Shown piece after piece: positions 23,377 to 35,905 of a stretch of 64,000 nt of DNA. The DNA lies in contig JBCFYV010000573.1 of assembly GCA_039000515.1 (NCBI GenBank), positions 1-64,000 on the forward strand, read 5' to 3'. Within the stretch, counting starts at the first letter, position 1. Each line of letters begins with the position of its first letter. The notes below the pieces were generated by a model. That model searched no databases, was not told where the DNA came from, and was given only the letters and a program-made list of their open reading frames with translations. Position numbers and translations under genes: made by a program. This DNA is from Timema cristinae (taxonomy: Eukaryota > Arthropoda > Insecta > Phasmatodea > Timematidae).

Positions 23377-23769
23377 ACCTGGGGACCTCCTGATTATAGT
23401 GTAGTGTGAACCTTGTCTAGCACCCTGGGACCTCCTGACTCTAGTGTAGTGTGGACCTTGTCTAGCACCTGGGACCTCGACTCTAGTGTAGTGTGGACCT
23501 AGTCTAGCACCTGGGACCTCCTGACTCTAGTGTAGTGTGGACCTAAGTCTAGCACCTGGGACCTCCTGACTCTAGTTGTAGTGTGGAACTTGTTTAGCAC
23601 CTGGGACCTCCTGACTCTAGTGTAGTGTGGAACTTGTCTAGCACCTGGGACCTCCTGACTCTAGTGTAGTGTGGACCTTGTCTAGCACCTGGGACCTCCT
23701 GACTCTAGTGTAGTGTGAACTTGTCTAGCACCTGGGACCTCCTGACTCTAGTGTAGTATGGACCTTGTC
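23377..23769. repeat. 44-bp minisatellite, about 9 copies
   Basis: The unit is ACCTGGGACCTCCTGACTCT followed by AGTGTAGTGTGGACCTTGTC and TAGC. Copies vary by small indels. Confidence 0.93.
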
Positions 23770-23814
23770 TCCACTGACAGCCTACAACAGTAACAGAGAC
23801 TAGAAGCTAGCGCC

Positions 23815-23976
23815 TCACTGCTCTCGTCCGAGTGTATCGTTCAGCAGGTCGATGTTGATCCAGGTCCCGCCAGAGAAGGTGACAGTGACGAATGGAAGGA
23901 GGGGTGGCCCGGTAATGGCGGCAAGTCCTATCCCTTCTTTCGATCCGAGCAAACACCTGTGATTAATGGAGCGGCT
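23815..23976 (-). CDS. Possible small terminal exon, unknown product
   Basis: A 54-codon open frame on the minus strand ending with TGA at 23815-23817. The last 40 or so residues include GLAAITGPPLLPFVTVTFSG and INIDLLNDTLGREQ, whose composition looks more protein-like than the chance frames nearby. The segment is richer in GC than its flanks, like the P450 and the exons at 42286 and 49682. There is no ATG. A possible acceptor (ATTAATCACAG) lies near 23958 on the minus strand. No family was recognised and no partner exon was found. It could also be chance. Confidence 0.3.
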   Translation of the reverse strand, partial: SRSINHRCLLGSKEGIGLAAITGPPLLPFVTVTFSGGTWINIDLLNDTLGREQ

Positions 23977-24118
23977 CTACCTCCTATGAAATATTGAAAC
24001 GTCTTCACTCTGTTCGGTGATTCATGGCACGCGTGCGGGGAAGATGTTCCTCGGCATCTTTCGGGTCCGACATCCATCATTCTGTCATCGCCTGTCAATT
24101 AGGAATATATGAATATAG

Positions 24119-24338
24119 ATCACCTGCAGGACACGGCACAGATGGGGCAAGGAGTATATATATCTGCAGGACATGATACAGATAGAGGCAAGGAGTATAT
24201 ATATCTGCAGGACTGATACAGATGGAGGCAAGGAGTATATATATCTGCAGGACATGATACAGATGGAGGCAAGGAGTATATATATCTGCAGGACATGATA
24301 CGATGGAGGCAAGGAGTATTTATATCTGCAGGACCGAA
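24119..24338. repeat. 41-bp minisatellite, about 5 copies
   Basis: The unit is CTGCAGGACATGATACAGAT followed by GGAGGCAAGGAGTATATATA and T. The 99-codon minus-strand frame across it results from the repeat. Confidence 0.92.
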
Positions 24339-24379
24339 GCAGAATCAAAAATTTAAAGGGATGTAACAGACTCAAACCA

Positions 24380-24790
24380 ATCACATGATTTGGCGTAGCT
24401 GGCGTGACTTGAAATAACTTCGCTTTTCTTTTTTGTGTGTCACATCGCTTGGAAAAACCATCAAATTTAAAAAAAAAAAAACAGACTCAATCAGTCCCAC
24501 CCCAAAAGATAGTTACTGTTGTAAACTATTGAAAATAACTTGTTTAAAAACCCAAATCACTGTATAGTTTCTTGTTTTGTTTGATTTTTTCACTACGAAC
24601 ACAATAATTTGAAAACATCAAACCCTGTATAATCTTAAAAATCTTTAATCCCCTAGGAAACAAAAACATATCGGAATCAGCTTTTCTATTTGTGTTGCAA
24701 AACATTATGGGGGCTTCTACTGGGATGTGAATTTTATTTGCCCCCTCAGAAGATTTTTCTTTCATTTTTGGTGAAAATGTGGGCCTAAGC
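24380..24790 (-). repeat. Dispersed repeat Y, inverted copy
   Basis: Reverse complemented, CCCATAATGTTTTGCAACAC is preceded by TTTTCACCAAAAATGAA, matching 16455-16495. The right part of the family is not clear. The 73-codon frame at 24544-24765 is not supported. Confidence 0.45.
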
Positions 24791-26955
24791 TTTTTTCATG
24801 CACTAGCAAGTACAAAGCTGCTAAGGGGCCCCGGATAGGAGGGTATCAGCGATGTGCTAGTTTCAGCAGAATACAACTGTGTACCTGACCATACTGGGTG
24901 ATAACAGGGGGTTGAAATGTAGCCACCCCCAGGGGAGGGGGGGGGAAATCAAGCGTTACGATTTACCCACAGGGTAAAAAAGCAACGCCCGCTGTTAAAC
25001 CTTTTGAACAAATGCGTGTCCTCTGGGGTGTAGCGTGAATATATCAGTCCAGAAGAAAGGTTAAAAAGTTCGCTGTGAGGTGACGCGTTTTAGGATGTGG
25101 GGGCAAACAATTAAAATTAGTAACTTGAAAATGGACACTTATTTAAAAGTAAATATTTTCTAGCTAAATAAAAACAAAAGTCGCCGCCCCCCCCTTTCCG
25201 TGGCCTAATCTGTCGGGATAGCTTGCGGGGGAAGGGGACAGACGGTCACAAGATAGATGGTTGGGTTCGAAATTATGGGGACTTGGTTTTTTTGGGTTAT
25301 TAGCAGCACACCTCTAAAAAATGTTGATTTTTTTAAAAAATGTTTACAAAAATATTTTTAAACTTTTACGTATGCCTCGGGAAAGAACTGGCTTTCGGAG
25401 GAATACCTAACTACTGACTCACTGACACCGCTCACACCCACAATAGAGACTCGTACCCGGTACCCTGGCACGACGGTTACCCTCTAGCACAAGTACCGGA
25501 TATGAACAAGTGCGCCTCGGGAAGGTCAGCCGCGATAATACTAAATCAAACACTTTATAGTTAAATTTGGGCCCCCGTTGCCACACAAGGGGAACAATTT
25601 TTTAAGAGTTGCAGCGTTCTTTCCTAATTTTTACAAACACACATAACAATTAGCTAGCCCAGTTCTTTCGGTCACGTAGTTGCAAAAATGTTATGTAGTT
25701 TAAATAAACACCCCAATTGGGGTGGGAATTACATACGCTTCTACTACACTTTTAAAGAAAATTTTCACTGGGGTGAGTTCCACCAAACGTCAGTAAAACC
25801 CTCAGCACGTTGGTTATAGTTTTTCCTGGGGCATGAATCGCCCTAATTTTTTCTGCCCCACCGTATACACTACACCAAATCAGGGGGTATAAAACGTAAA
25901 AAATATTTAACGAAACAACACTCTATGTTAGGGGGGGCCGCCCTGTCATGGGCCATTGTCCTTCGTTGTTCGTCCGATGATAAATTAGATCCCACCGCTG
26001 CCACCAAACATGATATCATTTTCCACGACGAACGAGGTTTGGAAAAGTGGGAGTATTTTTATTATTTTATTAGGTGTTCTGTCTTTCATAGATCCATTGC
26101 CTTATCCGTATAGAGTCTTCCAGTTTATCCTTATCAGTTCATTCATTATTTAATCTCCTGAACGTTTCATATTCTTTCCTTTTCGATTGATGATCATTAA
26201 ATTTCTTGTTTTCCTGGTTTTTTTTCCCTTCCGCTCTGCCTTCTTGACTCACTCAATAACATTACACCCCTCGGTCATCACGTGGTCTAACGCCTACTCT
26301 CATAGGGGACTACACGCCGTTGACGGGGAGATTGAGGCTGAACTTGGCCGGTGTACTGCATTTTTAAAAAAAGGTTTTTAACCCTTTCATACACGCACCC
26401 CGGGATGATTTTTTTCAAAATAAAACCCTCCCTAATCCCTAAACCCATTAGCGAATTATAGGTAAGCTTTAAAACCCCGCAGGGGTAGTAATACGCGATG
26501 CTCAAAATGGATTCATCTAGCTGTCCTTATTTCGTCACCTCAGAAGGGTTATTTTTAAAAAAATTCTCTCTTTATAACTTTTTCTTTGGGGCCACGATCG
26601 TCCACTCTACCCTTTTTTTTTTCTCCTCCAGCACCACGTCTAAAATTTTCCAAAATTTTTATTATCCTTTATTTTAGGGTCCCGTTTCAGCTTAAAACAA
26701 AGCTATGCTCTTTTCACGGGGGAACTCAAAATTGAATACATAGAACCGGTTAATAAGAACTAATTAGGCCAATTTTTTTGGTTTAAACCGGGGATAATCA
26801 GGGATACAGTATTTCAAAAATTTTAAAATTTACAGTTGAATGAATTTATAAAATTTTCTTTTATTTAATTAAAATTAGAACCGGATAGCACTGAAATTTA
26901 TCTATAGTTACAGGAAAACAATTGTGTTGCTACAACAGAAATATTAAACATTTAT
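24791..26955. other. Homopolymer-rich, gene-poor stretch
   Basis: Runs of G, C, A and T return here as in the first 6 kb. A somewhat GC-rich part at 25380-25545 contains an open frame reading RDSYPVPWHDGYPLAQVPDM, followed by NKCASG and ending near 25564, without clear splice sites. I cannot assign it. No other gene was recognised. Confidence 0.35.
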
Positions 26956-26956
26956 T

Positions 26957-27255
26957 TTCGGATATCGGGTGACCTGGGGGCGGGGGAAGGGTCAACTTCT
27001 ATGCTGGCGGCCGGGTTTAATCCTCGGGCCCCCAAAGGTTTACTATTACTAAACCCCTTTCCCTTCACCTCTGACAAATACTTGTGAATGTGGGGAATCC
27101 AGGGTCCACCGGGTTCGGATTCCACGTTAAACTGTAGGTCCTTCATTTATCTCACAATCACCTTTCCATACACTTAGCGTAATGCGTATAACCCGAAGGG
27201 GAGTAAAGGGGCCGGGGCTAATTAATAAAAATAAAAAAATAATAATAATTTTCGG
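26957..27255 (+). mobile_element. tRNA-derived SINE, family C, with conserved 3' end
   Basis: The order is a head GGGTGACCTGGGGGCGGGG, B-box GGGTTTAATCCTC, CCCTTCACCTCTGACAAA, CCACGTTAAACTGTAGGTCC, then GCGTATAACCCGAAGGGGAG and an AT-rich tail with AAT repeats. The last part matches the 3' end of family A, so two tRNA-derived families share one tail. Confidence 0.75.
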
Positions 27256-27558
27256 GAAACAACTGTTTTCCCACAATTATCTTTTTAAATTTGAGTTTGT
27301 TAACCAATAACATATATTTATTTTATCTATCACTTTTCTTTCGATTCTCTTTTTAAATTTGACTATTTTAAACCCAAAAACATCTTTTCATTTGACTTAA
27401 TATTTTCACCGTTTTTCCGAAGATATGTTTGGATTATCGAAACTTCAGATTTCCTAGGTTCGGTTTAATAGGTTTTTTAAAGTATGTGGGTTTTTTAAAG
27501 GGAAACATGTTGGTTATTAAAAATAAGTGTTAGTAAATTACAAGCCACAGTACCCTAT

Positions 27559-27690
27559 GACTTCTTTGGGGCTACTACACTGACTGCTGACAGCTTTACA
27601 AAGTTACAAGACCAAATTATTATCCACGCCGAACCAATTATCTGCAAAAACATGTGTTTGGCAGCTGTCACTTCGACAGTCAAAATTTTG
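27559..27690. mobile_element. Second copy of the TIR element of 1-211, inverted
   Basis: Reverse complemented, it shares CAAAATTTTGAC, GTGACAGCTGC, AACACATGTTTTTGC, GGTTCGGCGT and AGCTGTCAGC, in order, with 55-180. One end keeps a degraded terminal repeat (GACTTCTTTGGGG). The other end does not extend to the terminal repeat. Confidence 0.6.
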
Positions 27691-27699
27691 GTATATCAA

Positions 27700-29739
27700 A
27701 AACATATATACAATTTTATTATTTTTTATTTTTTTATGAGCTTTATATGTTAAGTTAGGGGTAGAATTTAAATTTTTAATTTTTCTACAAAATTAAATGT
27801 TTAAAAAATTAGAATTTTAAACTCATATTAGTTTTTAATTTTTTTTTTAATTTTTTAAAAATATTAATTTTATTTTATAAATAATTTTTTGTTAATAGTA
27901 TTACGTTATAAAACCCTTTTTAACACTATTACAACAAATAGGTCATATTCGTTTTTAACTTGCTTTTGTAGATTTTAAGTTTTTCCAACGGGCCCCAAAA
28001 ACTTCAACATCATCATATTCATCGTCATCCTCTTGACGTTTTGGCCAGGGTTAAGATAAAGGTGGGGGGGACTCACTTGCATCCCTTTTCATCTCCCCCC
28101 CCCAACCTTCCTTTAAAAGTTTCTCCAATGGTAGATTTTGGAATACTAAAAAATCCTAAAACTTGAGGTTTAGCCTAAGGCAACACAAAACAATCTTGGG
28201 GTTAAAAATATATTTTATAGTCTTGATACATAGACTTAATTTTTCGAATAATGTATATCGATCACTGAGAAACACTCGATTTTTTTTTTATCACATCTTC
28301 AATTTTATTTAGTAAATAATTTTTCAAAGATCACTAAAAAACCATTTATTTTAAAAGGATAGCACGCTCACCACCGAACTAATATTCAAAAAAGAACACA
28401 CGGATTACAAAGTAGATGAATTAATATTCAAAAAAGACACTTTTATTAAAATTTTGTAATAAAATTCTAACGGTAGCATAGACACGCCTAAATAAAAATC
28501 AATAGTACCAACTATAAGCTATTTTGTTCTTCAACTTGTTGACTCACGCACGTGGTTTTTTAAACTGTATTTTATACGATAATTAACTTTTATAATGTCT
28601 ATGTAAAATTTAGATTTTGGTTATGAAAAAACCGTTTTTGGTTGTATTTTTGAAGTTGTTTTGGGCTTTTTAATTCACATTAATTAATAAAAGAAAGAGA
28701 ACGTTAAAAGGGCCCTTTTATATGCTGAAAACAAAGATGGCCACGGTAAAGCATGCTGCCAGTTCGTGACGTAGAGGAACTTGTTACGGGTTTGGGAGGG
28801 GGAATAGTAAATACCGTGTTTAAAAAATTTTAAACTTTATATTTTTTCAAAAACATTTTGTTGTTTTTTCCCTCTTTTTTATCACAAACAATTTATTTAA
28901 AGTTAATACATGCCAGTTATAAAAATATTAAAAAACTGAATATAATACCATTAAAATGTAAAATTGCACCTATATTTAACCTTAATTGCCACAAGAACAA
29001 AAGAAAAACAAAAAGAATTTACTAATTTTTTTCTTTTTAAATCTGATTATGGAAAATAAAATTATGCAGAAACCTTGGGAAGTATTGTTAAAGGTGATTG
29101 ATAATATTTTTAGTGATAAAAATATTTAAAATTTAAAAATTAATTTTCCAAAAAAAGGTTGACAAAAGTTATTTCAGAACATGTTTGAAATTACTGAAGC
29201 TGTAAAGAAAAACCCAAAGAGGCGAGGGCGTACTGTACATATTTTAAGAAATAATCCATTAATAAAATATAAATAAATTTTTTTTAGTCCCATGTCAGAC
29301 TGACGGCACAGTCCCCACAAAAGAGGGGTTTGCGAGCAAGAGATTTTTAAATTAACCACTAGTTTTTCTTAGAAAAGAGAAAGTGAAAAACCCATTAGCG
29401 AAATCCACCCTTGATATACCATGACGAATTCAAAGCCCTATCCCCCACTTTGGGCCCAAATTTAACTAGACTGACGCCTAACCTACAACTTACTGATGCA
29501 GATATTTATAAAAAATAAACTTAAAAAACGTCTAATGAATGATTAAAAAAAAAAAAAAAAAAAAGTAGATCAAATAAATGTTCTTGTAATTCATTAAAAA
29601 TTTAAATTTGAAAAACAGAAGATATTTGTTATTTTTATTTTTTTATTTGAGGTTTTAGCGAAACATTTTTTCAACCAAACTACAAACACACACGAAATCT
29701 CTAAAGCGGAAGTGAAAAAAGCTCAAACCCTTTTTTCCG
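27700..29739. other. AT-rich, homopolymer-rich non-coding stretch
   Basis: No gene recognised. CATATTCATCGTCATCCTC-like strings near 28010 and a direct repeat AATATTCAAAAAAGA near 28381 and 28423 are the only local patterns seen. A run of about 20 A lies near 29546-29565. Confidence 0.4.
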
Positions 29740-29943
29740 GGAAAGGTGTGTTCACATCCTCCCCGGTTCTCTTACAGCCACATCGGCAGTAAAAAAACCG
29801 ACGGGTTTACTTCCCTTCCGAAGGAATTGTGCACCGAGTTTTTTTAGCTCAAGAAAAATCCCCATCCCGGCTGGGTTTTTAACCCAGAACATTGGTCCTG
29901 AGACGAAAACACTCCACCCCAAACCCCCAAGGTCAACAAAGCA
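29740..29943 (-). mobile_element. SINE family D, minus copy of a head-to-head pair
   Basis: CATCCCGGCTGGGTTTTTAA then CCCAGAACATTGGTCCTGAG is the inverted B-box and head of family D, as at 10975-11035. It ends CCCCCAAGGTCAAC. Confidence 0.6.
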
Positions 29944-30009
29944 GAAGCTAATCTTATTATTTTTTAATAACAAAGATCAACAAATAAAATTCGGGGGGGG
30001 TTATCAAAC

Positions 30010-30190
30010 TTATTCTTTTGACCTCGGTGGGCTTGGTTAAAGTTCCGTCTCAGGATCCGATGTTTCAGGGGTTTAAACCCAGCCGAGGACACGTATTTTC
30101 TTGATATACAAAAAAACCTAGCACAACCCTTTCCCTTTGAGGGGAGGTAAAGCCGTCGTTTCGGCCCATTTAATTTTTTATTTTGTAAAT
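30010..30190 (+). mobile_element. SINE family D, plus copy of a head-to-head pair
   Basis: The head GACCTCGGTGGGCTTGGTTA, then GTCTCAGGATCCGATG and B-box GGGGTTTAAACCCAGCCGAG. It faces the copy at 29740-29943 with about 66 bases between them. Confidence 0.6.
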
Positions 30191-31434
30191 AACCCGGAAG
30201 GTATGTGTAAGTACCTTTTAAAAAGCAACATTTTTTTTGGGTCTTTCACACTACTCATAAAAATTCACCCCGTTTCCCCACAAGAGTCCGGGGGTTAAAC
30301 ATCAGGAATATCGTTCGGGGTGTAAAATAGGTTTTCCCCAAAACAAAATGGGTTTTCTTGTAATTTTTCATAGATTATAACTGTAATTTTGCACGAACAG
30401 GATAAGAATTTTTGGGAAATAGCAAGATTATGTCTCCCGATCGCCCCCCATCTCCACGTTCCGTCTGCTAAACCATCCATCCATCCTCCACTTGGTAGAA
30501 ACTCTACTTATCAACAAAAAAAGTTGCCTACTTCCAGGAGATTTCGAAACTATTTTTTCCCAAACGGGTTGCATCTTAACTTTTGGGGCCCAAGCGCTAT
30601 CGCACTTAGACGCAAGTACTAAAAAGAGAAGAGAGAATAAAAATAGCATTTCCCCGTGAAAGACCTTTTTGTTACCTCCTAAAACCCCTTCCCCCCTTTC
30701 CTCTGACAATTTTTACACACTCCCTATACTGCGATGAAAGTACCTTCTCCTTGTTCCTTTTTCTAGATAGCCCAAAGGGCTACACGAACATTTTTAATCT
30801 ACACCTGGCAGGAAGATTCAGGGATTTTCGATTTTCCTGCCCAAAACCCAAATAGTTTTAAGTTGTAATGATTCATAGACAAATACTTTCAAAAAAACCA
30901 AAATAAAAAAATAATTTTATGAAACTGTGGGGAAACTTTTTTAAAATTTAAAATTAGGAATGTAAGTTTTTTTTTCAATATCAAAAAATTTTAAAAAATC
31001 ACAAAGTAAAACAAGATCTATTCTGACTAAATCTATACATGTCTCTCGGGATAAAATACTCGGAGACTCACACGGGAGAGGCCCCGAAAACCCCATTGAC
31101 TACTCTCCTCACGGTTTTTTAAACCTAACGACGTTTCAACTTGTCCTCTTTTCATATTTTGTGCAGTTTCTCCGTCCTGTCTAAAAGGGACATTTTGTGT
31201 CGTTATTTTGGGGATGAAACCATCCCTTTTGCTCTAACGAACAGAGAGTTGACGGGACAAGCTATAATTACCGCTGTCCCGGGGAAGCCCGCTAAATGTC
31301 TACCCGCCAGGGGCAATGATAAACGTTTCCTTTGTGTGGCCCCCTTTCGTTCCTTTTGTTGGATTTTTTTCGTTCTCTACCTCAAACAAAAAAAACCCAA
31401 ATTGTAGAGAGCGTCGTGATATTTCCCCTCACAG
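30191..31434. other. Homopolymer-rich non-coding stretch
   Basis: No gene recognised. Overlapping frames of 60-93 codons on both strands around 30295-30709 and 31141-31407 carry no recognisable domain. Confidence 0.4.
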
Positions 31435-32515
31435 GGGTGGGGATCATTGAGTTTTTGTATATCACGAAACCCTTGATCCCTGGCAATCCTCACAATCTGA
31501 GGATAAATTGAGGTTGTGAATCACGTATCTTGATCCCCTGGCAATCCACACAATCGAGGATCATTGAGTGTTGTGATATAAACGTACTTGATCCCCTGGC
31601 AATCCTCACAATCGAGGATCTTGAGTGTTGTAAATATCACGTATCTTAAATCCCCTGGCAATCCTCACAGCCCTGAGGATCATTGAGTGTTTGTGATATC
31701 ACGTATCTGATCCCCTGGGCAACCCTTCACAATCTGAGATCATTGAGTGTTGTGAAAATTTCAGTATCTTGATCCTCTTGCAACCTCACAGTGTGAGATA
31801 AAATGAGTTTTTGTGATATCACTACTTGATCCCCTGGCAATCCTCACAATTTTTGAGGATCATTGATGTTGTGTTATCACTTTATCTTTGACCCCCTTTC
31901 AATCCTCACAGGTGAGGATCATTGAATGTTGTAATATCACTTTTATTGATCCCCGGCAATCCTCACAATCTGAGATCTTTTATGTTGTGATATCACGTAC
32001 TTATCCCCTTGCAATCCTCACAGCCCTGAGGATCATGAGTGTTGTGCTATCACAAACTTGATACCCCCGGGCCCAATCCTCACAACTGAGGATCATTGAG
32101 GTTGTGATTATCGGGTTATCTTGACCCCCTTGCAATCCTCATAATCTGGGGATCATTGAATGTTGTCTATCACGTATCTTGATCCCCTTGCAATCCTCAC
32201 AATCTGAGGATCTTTGGTGTTGTGCTAACACGTATCTGATCCCCCTTGCAATCCTCACAATCTGGGGGATCATTGAATGTTGTGCTACCCCAACGTATCT
32301 TGATCCCTTGCAATCCTCAAAAATCTGAGGATCTTTGAGTGTTTGTGCTATCACGTATTTTGGGATCCCCTTGAAATCTCACAATCTAAAGTTTCATTGA
32401 TGTTTGATATCACTTATCTTGATCCCCTGGCAATCTTCGCATCTGAGGATCATTAGTGTTGGATATCACGTAATTGATCCCCTTAGCAATCCTCACAGTC
32501 AGAAGAACATTTAGT
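31435..32515. repeat. 59-bp minisatellite with internal palindrome, about 18 copies
   Basis: The unit is TTGATCCCCTGGCAATCCTC, ACAATCTGAGGATCATTGAG, TGTTGTGATATCACGTATC. Each unit contains ATCCTCA facing TGAGGAT and a GATATC palindrome. The many 1-3 base indels between units look partly like sequencing error. Confidence 0.93.
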
Positions 32516-33084
32516 GCGCAATGTGGGATATATTCCCCGTTAATTTTGTTTTCCCCTCTCTCTCTCCAAGCAAGTAGTCTTTGTCTACCATACCGCTGAT
32601 CTCATGTCGACACAAAAAAATCTCTTTGGAAGTGACGTCAACTCTAAGACCGACATCCCCTTACCCCTTTTCCCCTCTCTCAAAAAAGGACCCCAAACCC
32701 TAAAACTAACCGAGAAAGCTTTTACCATGATTACTCGTGAATGGCTGGCGACATTTTTTCAACATTACTCTCCGGCCGGGCCCACCAATGGTTTTAGAAA
32801 ACACGTGACTTAGAGCGTTTGCTATCACTGAAATATGACCGCTCTAACCGCAAAGTTACTGGCGGTGGGGTATACTGCACGACAAAAAACAAGCAATAAT
32901 TCTGAGCGAGACAACCACAGACCCCTATCTTTATATTTTTTGTATAAATAAGCCAGTTTGAAGTTTTTAACCTTTGTACACTCCCCAATATATTCTCGGG
33001 AAAAAAATTTAAAAAAAAAGCTGACTATAAGCTCATGTAGCTTCTGAGAAATTTGACACGGGGTCCACATAGAAACATCTAAAA
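32516..33084. other. Non-coding stretch between two arrays
   Basis: No gene recognised. TTTTCCCCTCTCTCTCTCCAAG near 32550 is a pyrimidine tract without a convincing exon behind it. Confidence 0.4.
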
Positions 33085-34030
33085 GGAGAATAGAGCCATA
33101 CGTAGCAATGACTGAATATGATAAGGAAATAGAGCCTTTCGTCAGCGATGGCTGAATGATGACTATGAAATAGAGCCATAAAGTCAGCAATGGGCTGAAT
33201 GATGACCCAGGAGAATGAACCATACGGGCAGCGATGGCTAATGATGACTAGGAAATATACCAAACGTCAGCGGTGGCTGAATGATGACTATGAGAATTAG
33301 AGCCATAAAGTCCCGCAATGGCTGAATGAAAGACTAGGGGAATATAGCCATACGCACGGTGGCTGGAATGATGACAGAGAATAACCATACGTCACGGGGG
33401 CTTTAATGATGACAAAGAGAATAGAGCCATAAACTCAGCAATGGCTAAAAGACTAGAGAATAGACCCTTACGTCAGCATGGCTGAATGAAGATAGAGAAT
33501 ATAGCCTTACGTCAACGGTGGCTGAATGATGACTATAGAATAGAGCTTAACGTCAGCGATGGCTAAAATGATGCCCTAGGAGAAAAGCCATACGTCGGGG
33601 TGGCTGAATGTGACTATGAGAAAAAGCCTACTCCGCAATGGCTAAAAGGATGACAAGGAGAATAGACCTTACGTCAGCGATGGCTGAAATATGACTGGGA
33701 GAATATAGCCATACGTCAGCGGGGGCTGAATGAGACTAGAGAATAGGCCATACGTCAGCAATGGCTGAATGAAGACTAGGAGAATATAGCCAAAACGTCA
33801 GCGATGGCTGAATGATGACTAGGAGAATAACCATAAGCAGGGGTGGCTGATTGATAAACTAGAAATATATCCATATTTCACGATGGCTGAATGAGGGCCC
33901 TAGGAGAATATATCCATACGTCAGGGGTTGGCTGAATGAAGACAGGAGAATATATCCAAAGTCACCCGGTGGCTGAATGAAAAACTAGGAGAATAGAGCC
34001 CAAAACGTAAAAACCCAAAGGGCTGAATAA
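33085..34030. repeat. 42-bp minisatellite, about 23 copies
   Basis: The unit is GACTATGAGAATAGAGCCAT, ACGTCAGCGATGGCTGAATG, AT. Variants alternate between AATAGAGCC and AATATAGCC. 42 is a multiple of three, so some units make minus-strand frames (33033-33263) without meaning. Confidence 0.93.
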
Positions 34031-34524
34031 ATGATTTGGCCTCGTATGGCGAAAGAGCTATCCCCATTTACCTTGAAGGGTGTGATACTACCTTGAGAAC
34101 TAAAAGACTCTATCTACAAGCACGCTCGGGTGAACAATGAAGGTACGCTATCTTACAAGGAAAACCCAATATTTTGGGGATCAAACCCCAACCTTTGTTC
34201 CCTGATTCTTATGAGTGATTAAAATCCGTTTCACACTTTCTTCGAGGGAAAAAAAGGGCGTTTGGTTAAATGTTGATTTGACACTTTTTAAATAACCCTG
34301 GAAGTATTGTGAAATAACGCTAACGGAAAAATTGTAGGCCTTTCGCTCTCACATCAAAAAAAATTTTTATAGTCTGTTGAAATAATTATTTGGGATCAAA
34401 AGTGCAGGGTTAAATATATCAATTAAATAAAAAATAGAAAACATTCACTAACCTTTTCCCCTCAAAAAGAAAAGTTATTTTGTTCTCAGATAAAAATTTT
34501 GGGAAGTACAGTAAGCAATTTGTT
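34031..34524. other. Non-coding stretch between two arrays
   Basis: No gene or repeat was recognised. Confidence 0.4.
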
Positions 34525-34805
34525 ATTGTAAGTTGGCACGCTAGTGTTACAATGTATTTGTAATGTTTGGAAGCGCTAGTGTTAAAAATTTTAAATTGTA
34601 ATTTGGCAGCGCAGTGTTACAATGTTTATTGTAATGTTGGAAACGCTATGTTAAAATGTTTATTGTAATTTTTGGCAGTGCAAGTTTTACAATGTATTGT
34701 AATTTTGGAAGCGCTAGTGTTACAATTTTAAATTGAATGATGGCAGTGCTAGTGTTACAATTTTAAATTGTAATGTGGAAAGCGCTATGTCACAATTTTG
34801 GGGGT
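34525..34805. repeat. 35-bp minisatellite, about 8 copies
   Basis: The unit is approximately TTGGCAGCGCTAGTGTTACA followed by ATGTTTATTGTAATG. Units are noisy. Confidence 0.88.
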
Positions 34806-35749
34806 TTTTATAGAAAGCGAGTTTTCGAAGTGAATCTACAGTATATAATTAATGCTATTCTGTCTATCTGCTGTCCGTCCACGATTTTTTTATACCCCTT
34901 CCCAAAGACCCTGACTCTAGAGAGCGACAACGGTATAATGCTATGTAGGGGATCATCAATTTGTAAAAAATTTCAAAATTTTTAAAAATCCAAGATAGCA
35001 AATCCAATATAATGGACAATAACGAACAAACTGAGGTGTTTTTTTGGATCATACACCCACAATAACATGACAGACCCAAATTGACAAGAACTGTGATACT
35101 GTTTTGAAAAAATAAAAAATATAAAAACCGACCGTAAACAACTCTGCCCGAAACTAAATTTAACACCTTTTGAGACAAGGGGAAAAATTTTAAAAATAAT
35201 TAATTTTATAAAAATTTGGCTAGTGTTTATGAAATGAAATAGTATAACTTTTAAAAAAAAACACCATCACTTATTAAATTATGATAACTTTTTATATGGA
35301 AACCCCCATTTAAATTCTAAGGGCTAGAGGGGGCAGGGAAACCCCCCCCCCCTCCCCAGAATTCATACTTTCTAACCCGTCTCTCACGTTTACCGGGATG
35401 TACCAATGTTTAGGGACTGTAAAAGATTTTCCTGGAAGCTTACACAAACACAACAGCCACATCCCAGGCCGGAGACGACAGTTCATTAAAAACACGGCCG
35501 GCTCATTGACCTGTACTGTTTGGGCCCATACGGCCCCCGTAGTGTTAATAAAGAGTTACGGTTAGTTTTTTAAGATTCGCTCGATTCTCGCCAAATAAAA
35601 GCTTGATATTGGGATATAACCTTTTCCCCCAAATAGTAAAGTAGGTTCACTATCACGTGATGTTCATTACTGTGCCCCCCCCCCTCCCTTTCCCCCCCCC
35701 GGTTTTTCCCTTGACGCATAATTTAAAACCCGGGGTGGTGGCTTGCGCC
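34806..35749. other. Non-coding stretch
   Basis: No gene recognised. Runs of C at 35345-35358 and 35675-35700. The minus-strand frames at 34864-35178 and 35310-35495 have no recognisable domain or splice context. Confidence 0.4.
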
Positions 35750-35905
35750 TTCTTGTGACTGAGGTTCAAGAGAATGACTACAGGTCAAATATACCCCGGT
35801 TACATCCTGTCTGGCAGAGAGACATGACTAAAAGGTCAATTTTACCCTGGGTTTCATCCTGTCTGTCAGAGAACTGACTACGGTCTAGTATACCCTGGAT
35901 ATAAT
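35750..35905. repeat. Tandem repeat, unit about 60 bp, 2.5 copies
   Basis: GACTACAGGTCAAATATACC, CTGGTTACATCCTGTCTGGC and AGAGA recur three times with substitutions. Confidence 0.7.

Noticed and set aside
24085..24384. 99-codon minus-strand frame with IYILLASICIMSCRY repeats, resembling a membrane protein
   Set aside because: The repeats are the 41-bp minisatellite read in alternating frames; the hydrophobic look comes from TATATA and CATGATAC strings.
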